Shown in pieces: positions 1 through 10,853 of a stretch of DNA of 64,000 nucleotides (the stretch's first letter is position 1; each line of letters opens with the position of its first letter). The notes below the pieces were generated by a model. That model did no database searches, was not told the origin of the DNA, and worked only from the letters and a program-made list of their open reading frames with translations. The translations under genes and the position numbers were made by a program. Source of the stretch: Pictodentalium vernedei (taxonomy: Eukaryota; Mollusca; Scaphopoda; Dentaliida; Dentaliidae); NCBI GenBank assembly GCA_031216915.1, contig CM062288.1:179330596-179394595 (forward strand), given 5' to 3'.

Positions 1-1394
1 AAAATATCAGGGCAGTGGGAAGAGCATTTTCATAGGCAAATTTGAGGCAAGGGCCTGCATTTTGATTTTGAAACAAAAGTTCATGGCAGTTGGATTGGTC
101 AGTCCCCATCCCCAAGAAAATGTTCTCCAAAAGCCTATCATTTTAGCCACATTCTATCTGTCCTCTTTAAAACTACTTACTAAATGCAAATTCAGAATAC
201 CAAATTCCAAATTTAAGATTGACAAGATATTGGAGCAGACACATAAAAAATTATTTTGTTTTGAACCAGATACCAAGAAAAAAATATTGACAGAACCGTT
301 CAGATAACAAACTGGTGAAGTATAGTACTAGTACAAATTAATGTAAACATTAATCAATCTTTGAAAATATTATCAACCAAAATAGGTTGAAGCTTACTGG
401 TGAGGACAACCCCCCATCCCCAACCACCCCCCTCCACCTCCCCCCCTCCCCTTATTTCTCTTTCAGCCTCTGACTAAGACTGTTGGATACTCATTTCGTG
501 AGCTTTCGAGAAAATGCTGTCAGGTTATAGATGGGTGGGGAGTTTGTAAAAAAGGTGGACAATACAAACTAAATTACTTGTGGAGACAAGACATGACATT
601 TTCTTGCAATTATCATGCAATATATTTCGCATTTGTATATCTGTAGTATTATGTGGACAACCTAAAGCTTTTATTTGTAAGTGCAGCCCATTTCAAACAA
701 AGGTTATCAAGACTTGAGGTAAAATAAAAAGAAGGCTAAATTTCTAGTCAGAAACTTTATAACATTGAAAAATAAAGTGCAAACTTACCAAGACTGAAGA
801 GTTCACTCAGAATGGAATCTCAAACTGCATTAGTTACTCTAAACGATTGAATGAATGCCCCGGAAGGTTAATTATTGCACAAAATGTCTTTTCTCGTCCA
901 GTGTGTACTTTTGTTACAGTGCAGAACAGATATGACCGATGTCCACATGCAATAGCCTAGTGGCAGTAGTGCATGTATCGTCAAGCCCAGTTCAAACTTA
1001 TTCTTTTAGTTTCAAATTCAGTTTAAAAAGAACAAAATTTAAACAGACCGGCCAGTTCGCACCATATTCAAATTAAAATCCTTGTACATTTTCCATCCTC
1101 CAGATATGATGCCTGCACACACACTTTTGAAAACACATTTGAAACTTCATAATTTGTGACATCTGATATGCTTAATGCAACCTTTTGAGTTTTGAGTGTT
1201 CGGATCGACATTTTTTTGCGAATAAAATGAATCAACAGCGATTCTACAGGTGGCAAGGTCAAAGACTTAAGACTGGTTCTCTGACAAAATTGCCCGTTTC
1301 TCTCTAAAATTCTTCCAACCGTTCAAATTGTCGACTATTTAATTAAATTAGTGATTAATTACAGTGAATTCTTTTTCGTGGTTGGGTGTGTAAT
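1..1394. other. Unassigned non-coding DNA
   Basis: I see no coding exon, RNA gene or transposon terminus here. The stretch is A/T-rich with a C-rich pyrimidine run near 408-455. A weak ORF of 81 codons near 62-307 has no recognisable domain. It lies upstream of the dynein exon at 5395, so it may be intron or 5' sequence of that gene, but no exon could be recognised. Confidence 0.4.
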
Positions 1395-1560
1395 AAATAC
1401 AGAACGACACTTATGTTTGAATGGGTTAACAATTACTGGACTCGAGCGTGTGGCGCTGGGATAACCACTCGAGCCTACCGACTCTTGTGGTATCCCTGCG
1501 CTACTCGCTCTCGTCCAGTAATCGTTAACCCATTCAAACATAAGTGTCATTCTGTATATT
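1395..1560. mobile_element. Palindromic MITE-like element (hairpin)
   Basis: Two arms of about 75 bp are inverted copies of each other, with roughly 85-90% identity by eye. The left arm begins AAATACAGAACGACACTTAT and the right arm ends in its complement (ATAAGTGTCATTCTGTATTT-like). A loop of about 15 bp lies near 1470-1485. The whole would fold into one long hairpin. Both strands show short mirror-image ORFs, which are artefacts of the palindrome. No clear target duplication was found, so the superfamily is unknown. Confidence 0.7.
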
Positions 1561-1647
1561 TAGGACTACATTTCTCCCAAACCACTGCTCCAAAAACTTT
1601 CAAATTTCACATATAACATCTTTGGAAGATTGTTTCACATGTTTAAT

Positions 1648-1845
1648 GAAATCAATTCCCTGGGTCCATATTTGGGCTCTCTATGGGAGCCCAAATGTTT
1701 AAATTAGTGCAGTATGAGGAATATTCTTTAAAAATCTTCTTCTTCAGATCTACCAATAAGAATCTTTTGATATTTGGTATGCAGCATCCTTAGGGGGGTG
1801 AGATTCAAGTTTGTTCAAGCCAAGGCCCTGGGTTCATATTTAGGC
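1648..1845 (+). repeat. Dispersed monomer of the ~167 bp satellite family
   Basis: This single copy closely matches the monomers of the array at 24.1-25.6 kb. Shared blocks are 'AATCTTCTTCTTCAGAT', 'CTTTTGATATTTGGTATGCA' and 'GTTTGTTCAA'. It is preceded by the 'TTTGGGCTC...GGAGCCCAAAT' hairpin-like segment also seen in that array. This shows the monomer family is scattered outside long arrays. Confidence 0.75.
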
Positions 1846-1859
1846 TGAAAATTGGGGAC

Positions 1860-2085
1860 CCGTTCCGGACTTAGAAATTTTGGACCAAAATGCGGACTTT
1901 TTTTTTTGTTTTTTTGCGTTTCGGTAAATTTTAAGACGAAAAAAAATTTTTTTTTTTTACACTGAAAATTTGGGGTCCGGGTGGGACTTGGAAAATTTTG
2001 GACCAAAATGCAGAAATTTGTTTTGTTTTTTATGCGTTTCGGTCAATTTTAAGACAAATTTTTTTTTTTTTTAAGTGCAAATTTT
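1860..2085 (+). repeat. ~105 bp T/A-rich tandem repeat, left block
   Basis: About two units share 'AATTTTGGACCAAAATGC', a T-run, 'GCGTTTCGGT', 'CAATTTTAAGAC', an A/T-run, then 'ACTGAAAATTTGGGGTCCGG'. The same unit resumes at 2735 after an insertion that contains the SINE. ORFs read through these units only because stops are rare in the repeated frame. Confidence 0.7.
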
Positions 2086-2092
2086 CTACTGC

Positions 2093-2445
2093 CGTTCTCA
2101 GACATCCACCCCCCACTCTCCCATTAAAATCCAAAATAAACTTACCCCAATTGCCCATGTGGGGGCATGATGACACTGTGCTGAGACGTACTGCATGCCG
2201 AGGTGCACATGTCTTCAGCCAATCTAACCCATCTGTGCTGTGTAGTATGCAGTACCGCTGTGCAGTGTGTAGTACAGTTGTGGGTTATGATGTTGAAGAG
2301 CTGACAGCTGCTCGTCGTTGCTCGGTGGTTCTCTCCGGGTACTCTGGCTTCCTCCACCCGTAAACCTGTCACCGACACGATATGACCCTGGTTGTTAAAG
2401 TGTTGTTAAAACCAATAAATAAATAAATAAATCAGTAAATAAATA
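2093..2445 (+). mobile_element. SINE-like element with (AATA)n tail, degraded head
   Basis: The segment near 2290-2360 (GGTGGTTCTCTCCGGGTACT, CTGGCTTCCTCCACCC) and the (AATA)n tail at about 2412-2436 match the SINE bodies at 13.9 kb and 14.8 kb. The tail of the body reads GTTGTTAAAACCAATAAATA. The 5' part, about 2093-2285, matches less clearly, and no tRNA-like A and B boxes could be placed. It lies inside the ~105 bp repeat block. The exact left end is uncertain. Confidence 0.6.
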
Positions 2446-2734
2446 ACTTGGGTTGAATTTAGTGCATCCGAGAGAATTTTCCCAAAATATTGTCTGCACA
2501 TTTTCTACATTTAGAACAAGACACCCACCCCCTCCTAACGTGTGACATTTTCCCAGGTTAAGCCCAATATTCTCACATATAAAGACTCCTGTTGTTGTAT
2601 TTATTTTAAGAGTGTGATGTACAACATCATCTTTAAGGTTTGAAACACAAATGATGGTATATATTAGCTGATATATTGATATACTTCTAAAAAATTCAAA
2701 AAATTCCCCCCCTCCCCCCCCCAACCCGCGTGGG
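2446..2734. other. Unassigned spacer between SINE and repeat block
   Basis: No gene or repeat terminus was recognised. A C-rich run lies at 2707-2722. It lies between the SINE tail and the renewed ~105 bp repeats, so it may belong to an inserted element whose ends are no longer visible. Confidence 0.35.
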
Positions 2735-3165
2735 AAATTTTGGACCAAAATGTGGAAATTTTTTTTTTGTTTCTTATGCGTTTCAGTCAATTTTAAGACA
2801 AAAAAATTTTTTTTTTTTACACTGAAAATTTGGGGTCCGGGTGGGAATTTTGGACCAAAATGCGGAAAGTTTTTTTGTTTTTTATACGTTTCAGTCAATT
2901 TTAAGACAAAAAATTTTTTTTTTTTTAAAACTGAAAATTTGGAGTCCGGGTGGGACTTATTTATGCGTTTCGGTCAATTTTAAGACAAAAAAAAAAATTT
3001 TTTTTTTTACACTGAAAATTTGGGGTCCGGATGGGACTAAGAAAATTTTGGACCAAAATGCGGAATTTTTTTTGGTTTTTTATGCATTACCGTCAATTTT
3101 AAGACGAAAAAGATTATTTTTTTTTACACTGAAAATTTGCGGTCCGGGTGGGTAGTTTTTTGGGT
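2735..3165 (+). repeat. ~105 bp T/A-rich tandem repeat, right block
   Basis: About four units with the same internal order as the block at 1860-2085. Each has a 'GGACCAAAATG' motif, a poly-T stretch, a 'GTCAATTTTAAGAC' motif, a poly-A/poly-T stretch and 'TGAAAATTTGGGGTCCGG'. Unit length varies with the homopolymers. Long ORFs at 2395-2898 (-) and 2841-3155 (+) are translations of this repeat, not genes. Confidence 0.75.
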
Positions 3166-3289
3166 TTTTATGCGTTTTAAGAAGAAAAAAAAAATTTAGG
3201 CTGAAAATATTTTGTTTGGGGAAAAAAATCTGTTTTTTATGCTTTTATCTCAATTTTGGGACGTAAAAGTGCAGGAACTGAAAATAGAA

Positions 3290-3332
3290 GGAAAATCATG
3301 TGTATTGTGTGGGCACAATCGCTTCATCTAGT
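3290..3332 (+). mobile_element. Helitron-like 3' terminus (hairpin + CTAG|T)
   Basis: A short hairpin (TTGTG at 3305-3309, CACAA at 3314-3318) is followed nine bases later by CTAG at 3328-3331 and then T. Helitron 3' ends are known to be a hairpin followed by CTRR before the target T. The same arrangement occurs at 25852-25880, 37182-37206 and 58486-58508. The 5' end of this copy was not found, so it is a partial call. Confidence 0.5.
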
Positions 3333-3339
3333 TGGTATA

Positions 3340-3987
3340 TGCTTTTCTTAGGAGGGGCGTATGCAGCTTATTCAAGTCCCTGGTTTAATATTTAGACTAC
3401 CATGTCAGGTGAGCGCCCTCAAGTCCCCTGGGGGCCTCTTGTTTGTTTTTTGATTTGGTGCCATTTTGACGTTCATTTTAATTTGACACACCTGATGAGA
3501 TCGATGCAAATTTTACATTTTTTTCACTACCTTTTATTTTCAACCTCATTTTTACCCTTAGCTGTTTGAAATTTCAGGAATATAATCTCTAGATAAAAAT
3601 GTGGTGCCATCCTAGGAAATTCTGAACTGCTATATATACCCAAATGCTGAGGTGACATCATAGAGGGTCATATGGTCAAAATTTAAAATAATGTCCGGAT
3701 TTTTCTGAAATTTTAGTATGTTGTAGAGCTAAAAAAAAATTAAGAGATGGCTGTTTTTTTTTATTTAGTGCCATTTTGACGTTTTTATGTCACTTCAAAG
3801 TTTAACCTATTTTTGGCATATTTCATTAATAATGCTGTCATCTAATTCATGTAACTCCATATTTATAAGAGATACAGCTACTAAACTTCAAACACTGATT
3901 TCTACATATTTGAAATTATTCACTATTATTTTATTTCAAATTTACGCACCCAATACGAGCGATGCCAATTTTGTGTTTTTTCTATAT
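3340..3987. other. Intronic or intergenic repeats, no gene
   Basis: The segment 3400-3437 ends in a GGCCTCTTGTT motif similar to the repeat end near 28265. A partly repeated block starts at about 3438 and again at about 3745, sharing 'AGTGCCATTTTGACGTT'-like sequence, which points to an old ~310 bp duplication. No coding exon was recognised. Confidence 0.4.
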
Positions 3988-4635
3988 AATAATAATAATA
4001 ATAATAATAATTAATTTTCTAGAGTGTAAAACCACAAATAGTGCTCTAAAACGCTTGACAGAAATAAATACCCTTTTCTGAAATAAAGAGTCAAATCTGC
4101 TCTGGTTGCCTCTTAGAGAGGTTCAGGAGTTTTAAGATTTCTTTTGAAGACATCAAGAATTTCTGAAATTCTGACACTAATTGTCAGGGAGTTCCACAAT
4201 CTGGGACCCACGATGGACAACACACGATCATGAGCCTGATTAGATCTGCTAAAAGGTAAAACTAGTTGAATTTGGTTTTTTGATCTGAGACTGCGTGATG
4301 GTTTATATACAGTCAGGAGCTCTTGCAGGTAAACTGGAGCCAGTTTGTGGATACATTTGAATACTAAGATCAATATTTTGAAATCAATTCTCTGTTTAAC
4401 TGGAAGCCAATGTAGTTGTCTTAAAACAGGTGTTATGTGTTCAAAGCGTTTGGTACCAGTAATTATCTTAGCAGCAGTATTCTGAACTTTTTGAAGCTTC
4501 TGAATCAGGCACTGGGACAGCCCCACTAACACTGAATTACAATAGTCTAGTTGCAAGGTGATGAAGGAGTGCACAAGTTTTTCAATGTGGGTTCCACATA
4601 GTTGTGTGCATATCTTAAAGATCAAGGTCATTTTG
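3988..4635 (-). mobile_element. 5'-truncated CR1/L2-like non-LTR retrotransposon (LINE)
   Basis: Read on the minus strand, this is the 3' end of a LINE. It has the reverse transcriptase C-terminal region, a short 3' UTR and an (ATT)n tail at about 3988-4012 (an AAT run on the + strand). Short microsatellite tails rather than poly-A are typical of the CR1/L2 group. The 5' end stops abruptly near 4635, in the middle of the polymerase, as expected for 5' truncation during target-primed insertion. No target duplication was identified. Confidence 0.8.
4113..4631 (-). pseudogene. LINE reverse transcriptase, C-terminal fragment
   Basis: About 172 codons are open. The translation has the signature of the region behind the catalytic core in CR1/L2/Jockey-type reverse transcriptases: 'QLDYCNSVLVGL', 'KLQKVQNTAAKIITG', 'HITPVLRQLHWLPVKQRI', 'FKCIHKLAPVYLQELL', 'GPRLWNSL' and a terminal 'FKRNLKT'. 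The YxDD catalytic core and the endonuclease domain are missing, so the fragment cannot be active. The reading frame is intact over this length, which suggests a fairly young insertion. The Jockey-superfamily assignment is secure. The clade is less certain. Confidence 0.85.
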
Positions 4636-5394
4636 AACTTCTTTGATGTTCCAAGTCACAAATCGTATCTCGGGCATAACTGAGAAACTGTTGTAGCTGT
4701 AATCATCAAACTTCACACATTTATAATGGACAGTGGGAGGATGTGTCACACACTACAGCTGAGTCCGCTACTCCAAGGTCAAAGTCAGATTTAAAGGTTG
4801 CACTTCATTATGTCAGATCATTAAGTTCAGTTCCGTTTAGAATTTTTTAGGGGAGAGGGTGCATGTGTTACTCCAGTGACATTTCTTGTACATTTTTATA
4901 TTTGTTTTGCCACTGTTGGAGTGCTAAATAATACTTCAAGATATAAAGACCTGGTATCCCTAGTCACTCTCCATCCACACTCCAAGTGAAGACTTCATGT
5001 CATGGAAAAAAATCATGTTTCATGTAGACCAATTTTTTTAAGGGAATAATTTCATCTATATTTTTTTATTTCTGTTTCATAACTTGCACATTGTTTGGGT
5101 AGAGCACACTTTTTATGCGGGTGAAAACTACTTTAGCCTGTGTTCCCCACCTTGCACACATCAAAAACTTCAATTCGGGAATTTTCTTGAAACTAGACAG
5201 CTGAACAAGTGTCCAAATCAAGATATTCCCACCATTAAAGTTGTGTTTCCATGTTTGAACCCAACTCTTGCAGGTTTGAGAAATATTTGGACCAGTATGT
5301 GAATTTTAAAAAATGCCTAACGGAAAGATTTAACCTTTACAGATGCAGATATGTGTGTGTGTGTGTGTATGTGTGTATATTTTATTTTTTTCAG
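4636..5394. other. Dispersed satellite monomer and unassigned intron sequence
   Basis: The part at about 4640-4800 resembles a monomer of the 33.4-34.4 kb array ('CATCAAACTTCACACA', 'TATAATGGACAGTG', 'TCACACACTACAGCTGAG', 'CCAAGGTCAAAGTCA'). The remainder leads into a (GT)n microsatellite at about 5352-5372 and the polypyrimidine tract just before the dynein exon. No other exon was seen. Confidence 0.5.
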
Positions 5395-5499
5395 GAGTCA
5401 TATGCTATGCTGCATGATTTTGAAGTATCAATACCAAAAGAAGAAAATGATAAAGTTGATACCATGAGGTACTCTTTCCAGAAACTTCTCAGCAGAGCT
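5395..5499 (+). CDS. Dynein heavy chain, exon (N-terminal linker region)
   Basis: This is a 105 bp, 35-codon exon bounded by a TTTTTTTCAG acceptor and a GTGAGT donor at 5500. The translation runs from ESYAMLHDFEV through PKEENDKVDTMRY to SFQKLLSRA. Dynein heavy chains have a comparable segment shortly before the conserved 'GPM' of the linker domain, where a 'VDxxRYxxxKLL' pattern precedes 'VQdeLxxLQPxFKxxLL'. The next exon, at 35437, supplies exactly that continuation in the same phase (0). The product would be a motor subunit, probably of axonemal type and acting in cilia or flagella. I could not decide which paralogue. Neighbouring exons before this one were not recognised in the window. 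Confidence 0.78.
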
Positions 5500-5505
5500 G
5501 TGAGT

Positions 5506-6100
5506 AGAGTTATAATCAATTTTTAGACATCCCATTTCTTTGAATGCAATTGAAATCATTCTTTTATCTTGCAATCTATATAGTTTATACACTATATCTT
5601 GAAATGTATGCATGTTTATCCATAATCCACTATAAATTGGTTATTTGCCTGTTTAAACATATGAAATTATGTTGGTGCATTGGTTATCTGGCATCTAAAT
5701 TCTGAAATGTCTGCTTGCATTTGAATTAAATCGTACAATTCTGAAGTGATGTAAAGCTCAACTGAGGTAAAGTGAGATTGAAGTACTGTTACCACCTTTT
5801 GTCTGTCATTTATCTCTACCATTTCCACCATAGTGTTTCCAATTCTCTTTTCTATATTTTCTCCTGAATGTTAATTGTATCACAACAACCAGCTAAACTT
5901 CTGACCCAGTAGCATAGTTTACATGGCAAGTGGGTAGAATAGTTTTTTTGCATTGTTGTACATCATCTTCTGTAAAAAAAATTGTCAAAATCACTGTCTC
6001 AAATTCTTTTATGTTTGATATATATCTTCCACATGGTGAGTGACAAATTGATTCAAAACGGATGCAAATGTTTGCAGTAAGGGTTAGCATAACACTCATA
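5506..6100. other. Dynein intron, unassigned stretch
   Basis: Intron sequence downstream of the donor site. It has no recognised transposon terminus or exon. It ends where the Helitron-like leader begins near 6102. Confidence 0.5.
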
Positions 6101-6256
6101 ATTATACTTCTTTGAAGTGGGGGCTATATGGTCATCACCCCATATGTCTACCTGTTGTCTGTCCATCTGTCAAAAATTCTTGTGTGTGCAATTCTAAATT
6201 TATGAACTGATTTATGAAACTTCTCAAATATGACCACTAACAAGATAACATGTGCA

Positions 6257-6460
6257 TATTTTTATACTGTACCAATGACCCAGACTTAGCTGGTGCTAAC
6301 TCTTAAAAATTCAGGGCCAAATTTTGCCTACCCCCTAATCCCCAAAATTTGCATCAAAATCCAAAAAATCAATGTCCTGTATGGTCCTCCATACTTTTGT
6401 CCGCTGCTCATGCGCAGTGTCAAGGAAGTACCGAAATTGGCGCCAAATCTTCATTCTTTG
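6257..6460 (+). repeat. DIRS-A left inverted terminal repeat
   Basis: About 200 bp matches the reverse complement of 12549-12782 at close to 90% by eye. Shared blocks include 'CCAATGACCCAGACTTAGCT', 'TAACTCTTAAAAATTCAGGG', 'ATCCCCAAAATTTGCATCAA', 'GTCCTCCATACTTTTGTCC' and 'AAGGAAGTACCGAAATTGG'. Its outermost bases (TATTTTTATACTGTACCAAT) recur, inverted, in the internal complementary region at 12389-12424. Confidence 0.9.
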
Positions 6461-7373
6461 TTTGGCCCTTCAATTAGTAACCTCTCACTGATATCTGTGC
6501 TTATAATCTCAGTTGAAATGATGCCAGACACAAAATCATGAAGGAAATGGTGGATCCAAGGATGAAATAAGAGGATGAGAGGAAGAAACAGTGTTTTAGG
6601 GCTGTAACTTATAATTTTTATGTAAAATTATTTCATGTTCCCTAATTTCGGGGCAAGGGCCTGATGTTTTCATTCTTGCTATGAAATCTCCACTGTTTGT
6701 TCAGTGTTTCCTCTCTTTGTTTCCTTGATACTCCCCCCCTCTCCTTCCCCCCCCTCCCCCCCCCCCCCCCCCTGCTAATTTCCCATGCTTTTGGTATAAT
6801 TTGTGAAATTTTTTTATTGAAATTTCTTGGGAGTTTTAGTGTAGTTACAGAATGTTTATTCTGTTATCCCCATGGTTACGTCCTCACCCTAAGGTTGTTT
6901 AGGCGTTTTGGTCATGCATCTATCATCCGATGTCCTGCAGCTTCTTCTCTGGAAGATTCTGTTTTACATCGGATAGTACTTTAAATTGGTTACTGATTTT
7001 AGGCCATGTTTTTTAGTGCCTGGAGTCTTGTTTCCAGTTTTATTCACTTTTGTTTACATTGACAACGGTTACTTCTGACAGTGATTCCTTGTCATCTATT
7101 TAGTTCTGCTCATAGACAGATACATTATATTGTCCGTAAGTGTAACATTAATTTTTAGACATGTTTTAAAATTTTTGTCCACACTTAGGCTTTTTTGGGA
7201 TCTATTTGGGCTCATCGTTCCCATTGGGAACTTGGGCTCAACTTGAAAATTTTTTCGGAAAAAATTTTTCTTTTGAATTATTTTTCGAAATGTTTGTAAT
7301 GGATTATATTATTATCATGTATTTTGTTTTCAAGGGTTAGTGCGAGTATGGTGACTGTTAAACTTCTTTCAAA
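6461..7373 (+). other. DIRS-A 5' untranslated region
   Basis: No ORF with recognisable content. It contains a C-rich run at about 6731-6772. Several blocks (for example 'CATGGTTACGTCCTCACCCTA' split by point changes, and 'TTCATGTT...CCCAATTTCGGG') match the corresponding region 16950-17200 of DIRS-B, which confirms common descent of the two elements. Confidence 0.6.
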
Positions 7374-8557
7374 ATGAAAGAAGTTTGTTCAAATTGTAAT
7401 TCGAGGAAGTCTTCCTCTGATTCTCATGCTCAGTGTATTATTTGTAGTCGCACTAATTCTTGCTCTGCGTGTGCCAATTGGAATGACAAACATTGGAGAC
7501 GTGTGTCACGGTATATTGTTAGTGGTGAGAGGTCCATGCCGGTCCTCTCGCCACAGGGTCTCTCTAGTTTTTCAGTCTCTTTTTCAGAGGAACAAGAACA
7601 GGGTGATGTTTCCGTGATGTCTTCACGAAGTGTGCCTCCATTGTCGCAGACAAATGAAGAGCTAGCGGAAAAAGTGCTCAGTGAAATTTGGCAAATGCCT
7701 AAGAGGTCCCACGTAGGATCGACGGCATTGTCGCTCGCCTGGTGAAGCTATCATTCACGACATTTTTGTGACGCCGGGTTTGTCCGTTGCGGTCCAGGAA
7801 AGGAGATCGGGTGTTGCGAGCACTATAAACATGGATCGTGCACACCCGGCGACGACGGATCCGAGGATGGAACGGAGGAAGCCAATCAGTCGGGTACCTA
7901 GCTCGTCCAGGTCTGCCTGGACCGCGAGGCCCCTCTCTCTTACAACAACATCTGGGACCAGATGATGTTGTACGTAACATTCGTCAGTTGGAGCATATGT
8001 CCACTCCTCGGGATGCTTCATCGTATATACAGTCCGGCGCGACTAGTCTATTGGCTTCCTCATCCTCACAGCAGCGCACATGTCTGCAACTTGGCTACGT
8101 GACTTCTGATATCCAGCCTGCTTCACTGACCAGGGATTCCACGTCGATCAGGTCACGCCATCCGGTAGCCAAGGACACGAGGCATTACCAGTCGTGACGT
8201 TTGCATAAAAGAAGTATGCAGGAATTAACGTCCCAGGAGCTCCCAGCGGCTAAATCACGTAAGACCACAGCTCCACAGGCCTCCATGACGGACTTGCTAT
8301 CACAGATAGCTCAACTCATTGCAGCATCCCAGCAGCCATCAGAAACTTTTTCGGAACAGAAACTTTCGGAGGAAGCTGGGTCGGTTCGCTCCCCTGCAGA
8401 GTCAGAAAGGGACGACCGAGAATCTCATGTGGTCCAGTTGGATGGCGAAAGGGAATCAGTGGAGCTGGAATTTTCCCTTTCTGAACATAAGGTGGCTGTA
8501 GATTTCATCCGGCAACACCTTCCAGAAGTTGTTCCTCCGGACCAAAATGCTGCATAA
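7374..8557 (+). pseudogene. DIRS-A gag-like ORF, frameshifted
   Basis: The start has a compact Cys-rich motif (CSNCNSRKSS..HAQCIICS..NSCSACANW) that may bind zinc. Short Cys-rich N-termini of this kind occur in gag-like ORFs of DIRS elements. The first frame closes at 7743-7745. The reading then continues in another frame through 7838-8557 with an in-frame stop at 8195-8197. The downstream part is Ser/Gln/Glu-rich ('QIAQLIAASQQPSETF', 'SPAESERDDRE') and ends with 'VDFIRQHLPEVVPPDQ'. It would be the structural protein that packages the element RNA. The boundary with the polymerase is unclear because the same frame continues past the stop at 8555. Confidence 0.7.
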
Positions 8558-10341
8558 CCGGATAAGAGACTGATAGCGTCACTGGACACAGACTTTTTCG
8601 GCCGGAATAGGGACATTGTCTCTGAGTTTCTGATCCAGTCCAGAAATGTCACACGGACATTTGAACTTTTGAATGACGCTATATTCAAGCTAGCCTCTAA
8701 GACTGGCAAATCCGGTTTCTTATCGCCTAGCACTATACAGCTGCCTTTCATCAATATTAGAAATAGATTTGAAACGGCAGGACAGGGCGTGCCGAGTGTT
8801 CCTCTGCGTCTGGACGACCAGGTAGAAGACTTGGAGTTGTCATTGCCGGCATCCATGTCTATTAACAGGATGTCGAGATTCTTAACCAATTGGTTGTCAA
8901 TTATGGACGACCCATGGGTGCAAGGGGTGATTTCCGAAGGTCTAAAACTGTCTTTCAAGGAAAAACCTCCGTTAACTCGAAGTCCACGTTGGACTCAGCT
9001 TCCATCAAATGCTCAGAAGAGAGAATCGCTTCTATCAGAAGTTCAATCTCTTCTGGGCAAGAATGCTGTAGAGGTCCTAGAAAACCAGGAATCTCCAGGT
9101 TTCTACAGTCACCTGTTTCTGTTTCTGGTTCCAAAACCAGACGGCTCGCTCGTCCAGTCATAGATCTGAGCTGGATAAACAAACAGATCGTGGCTCCGAA
9201 ATTTTATATGGAGACCATCCGATCGGTCAGAGCGAGCATTCAAGTGAATGATTTTGCTGCGAGCATAGATCTCAAAGATGCGTACTTTCTCGTCATGGTA
9301 CATCCGGCGTTTAGAAAGTATCTTTGCTTCGCTGTCCTTGGAGACATTTATCAGTTCCGAGCAATGTGCTTCGGTCTGAATCTAGCGCCCTGGGCATTCA
9401 CTAGAATAATGAACTCGGTAATGACTCATTTCCGAGCTCATTCGTCTGTAGTAACATCGGCTTACTTGGACGACATTCTTCAGAGGTACGGCAACAAGTT
9501 AATGCTTCAGAACGATCTTCAGAGTCTGCTTCAACTGCTCCGATGCCTCGGTTTCATAGTAAACGAAAAGAAGTTGGATCTAGTGCTGTCCAAGTCATTC
9601 ACCCACCTGGGAATGAGCTTCGAGACGTACAACAATCTCGTTCGTCTGCCGTTAACCAGAGCTAAATTAGTCAGTTGTTACGCTCACTTTTGTCTTCATT
9701 CAGATGTAGTAACAGCAAGAGAATTTATGAGACTGACAGGTTTGTGCGGAGCCGCTGCGGATCTTATTCCGATGGGGCGGCTACGCACTCGTCCACTCCA
9801 GATGTTTTTTACTCAGAATTGGAGTGTGAAGACTCATTCGCTCGAAACGAACATCGTCTTGTCGAATCAAGTGAAACAAGAGATTCAGACTTGGGCAGAT
9901 ATTCAGTGGTTAACTCAAGGAGTACCACTGCAACTGCCGGATCCAAGTTTTACGATCATGAGTCGAACAGGTTGGGGCGCAACTCTGAGCCCAACAGATT
10001 TGAGGTGCCAGAGTCTTTGGGATCTGCAATTCCTGCACAAGCACATAAACATCAAAGAGATGATGTCAATTTAGCTTGCGCTACGTCATTGGATGAACAT
10101 TATTCAGAATTCACATGTTCAAATACTGTCCGACAATTCGACTGTAGTAGCGTATATTTGGAACCAGGGAGGCACTCATTCCATTCCGTTGTTCAACTTA
10201 ACGGAAAAAATCCTTCTGTTTGTCCTAGAGCATCAGATTCTTCTGTCGGTCCGTCATATTCCGGGTCGTCTGAACGTTCTAGCGGACTCCCTTTCTTGGA
10301 AAGATCGTATGTTGCCATCAGAATGGACTCTCAACAAATGA
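8558..10341 (+). pseudogene. DIRS-A reverse transcriptase-RNase H, broken
   Basis: The frame from 8558 encodes 'NRMSRFLTNW' and 'FLVPKPDGS', then shifts near 9155. The second frame gives 'RPVIDLSWINKQIV', 'ASIDLKDAYFLVMVHPAFRKYL', 'MCFGLNLAPWAFTRIMN' and the catalytic YLDD at 9463-9474. These are the ordered RT blocks of DIRS elements. RNase H follows ('SRTGWGATLSP', 'ILSDNSTVVAYIWNQGG', 'HIPGRLNVLADSLS'). Near 9955 the expected 'DAS' before 'RTGWG' reads 'IMS', so the first catalytic Asp appears lost. In-frame stops lie at 10072-10074 and 10339-10341. The product would copy the element RNA into DNA. This copy cannot. Confidence 0.9.
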
Positions 10342-10853
10342 GTATTCACTCAGATCTGCCACCAATGGGATCGTCCGATGCTAGACTTGTTTGTGACGCA
10401 TCTTAACAATCAGTTGCAGACGTATGTGTCGCCATGCCCAGATCCTCGAGCGTTAGCAGTAGACACTCTCTCGATCTCTTGGGACAGAATGAAGGATACG
10501 CGTATCCTCCAGCTCTGTTGATTCAGCAGATATTGTTAAAAATCAAGCAATCTCACTGCAAGATTCTGTTGGTAGCATCTCTTTCACCCCAGAGACCATG
10601 GATAAATCTACTCGGGTGTCTGTTATGGGACATTCCTCAGAAGCTTCCTCCGTGGGAGGCCCTTCTTTCGCAGGGGAAATCGTGCACACTGCATCACAAT
10701 CCGCAAAGGTCTCAACCTTCACGTATTTCCATTGTGCGGTCCTTCTTGCACATCAAGCAATTTACAGGACGAGCATTGGACGCAATTTCTAACTGTAGGA
10801 GGACCTCCTCTTCACTAAATTATGCTGCTAAGTGGAAGGTTTTCTCTCGTTGA
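10342..10853 (+). pseudogene. DIRS-A pol connecting domain
   Basis: The frame continues past the 10339 stop with 'VFTQICHQWDRPMLDLFVTHLNNQ', 'YVSPCPDPRALAVDTLSISW', then shifts near 10490 to 'GYAYPPALLIQQILLKIKQ', 'KILLVASLSPQRPWINLL'. A comparable domain (…LDLFAS..N..L..Y…P…A.D…W.….AYPP…L.…I) links RNase H to the recombinase in DIRS-type polyproteins. A TGA at 10851-10853, probably from TGG, separates it from the recombinase in the same frame. Confidence 0.75.

Noticed and set aside
2395..3155. Phe/Lys-rich proteins on both strands
   Set aside because: They are translations of the ~105 bp T/A-rich tandem repeat. Both strands give similar low-complexity peptides.
8425..8958. 177-codon minus-strand ORF in DIRS-A
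   Set aside because: It is antisense to the gag/pol region, with no recognisable domain.
9675..10406. 243-codon ORF overlapping the DIRS-A RNase H
   Set aside because: It is an alternative frame of the pol region. The RT/RNase H motifs lie in the other frame and this one shows no domain.
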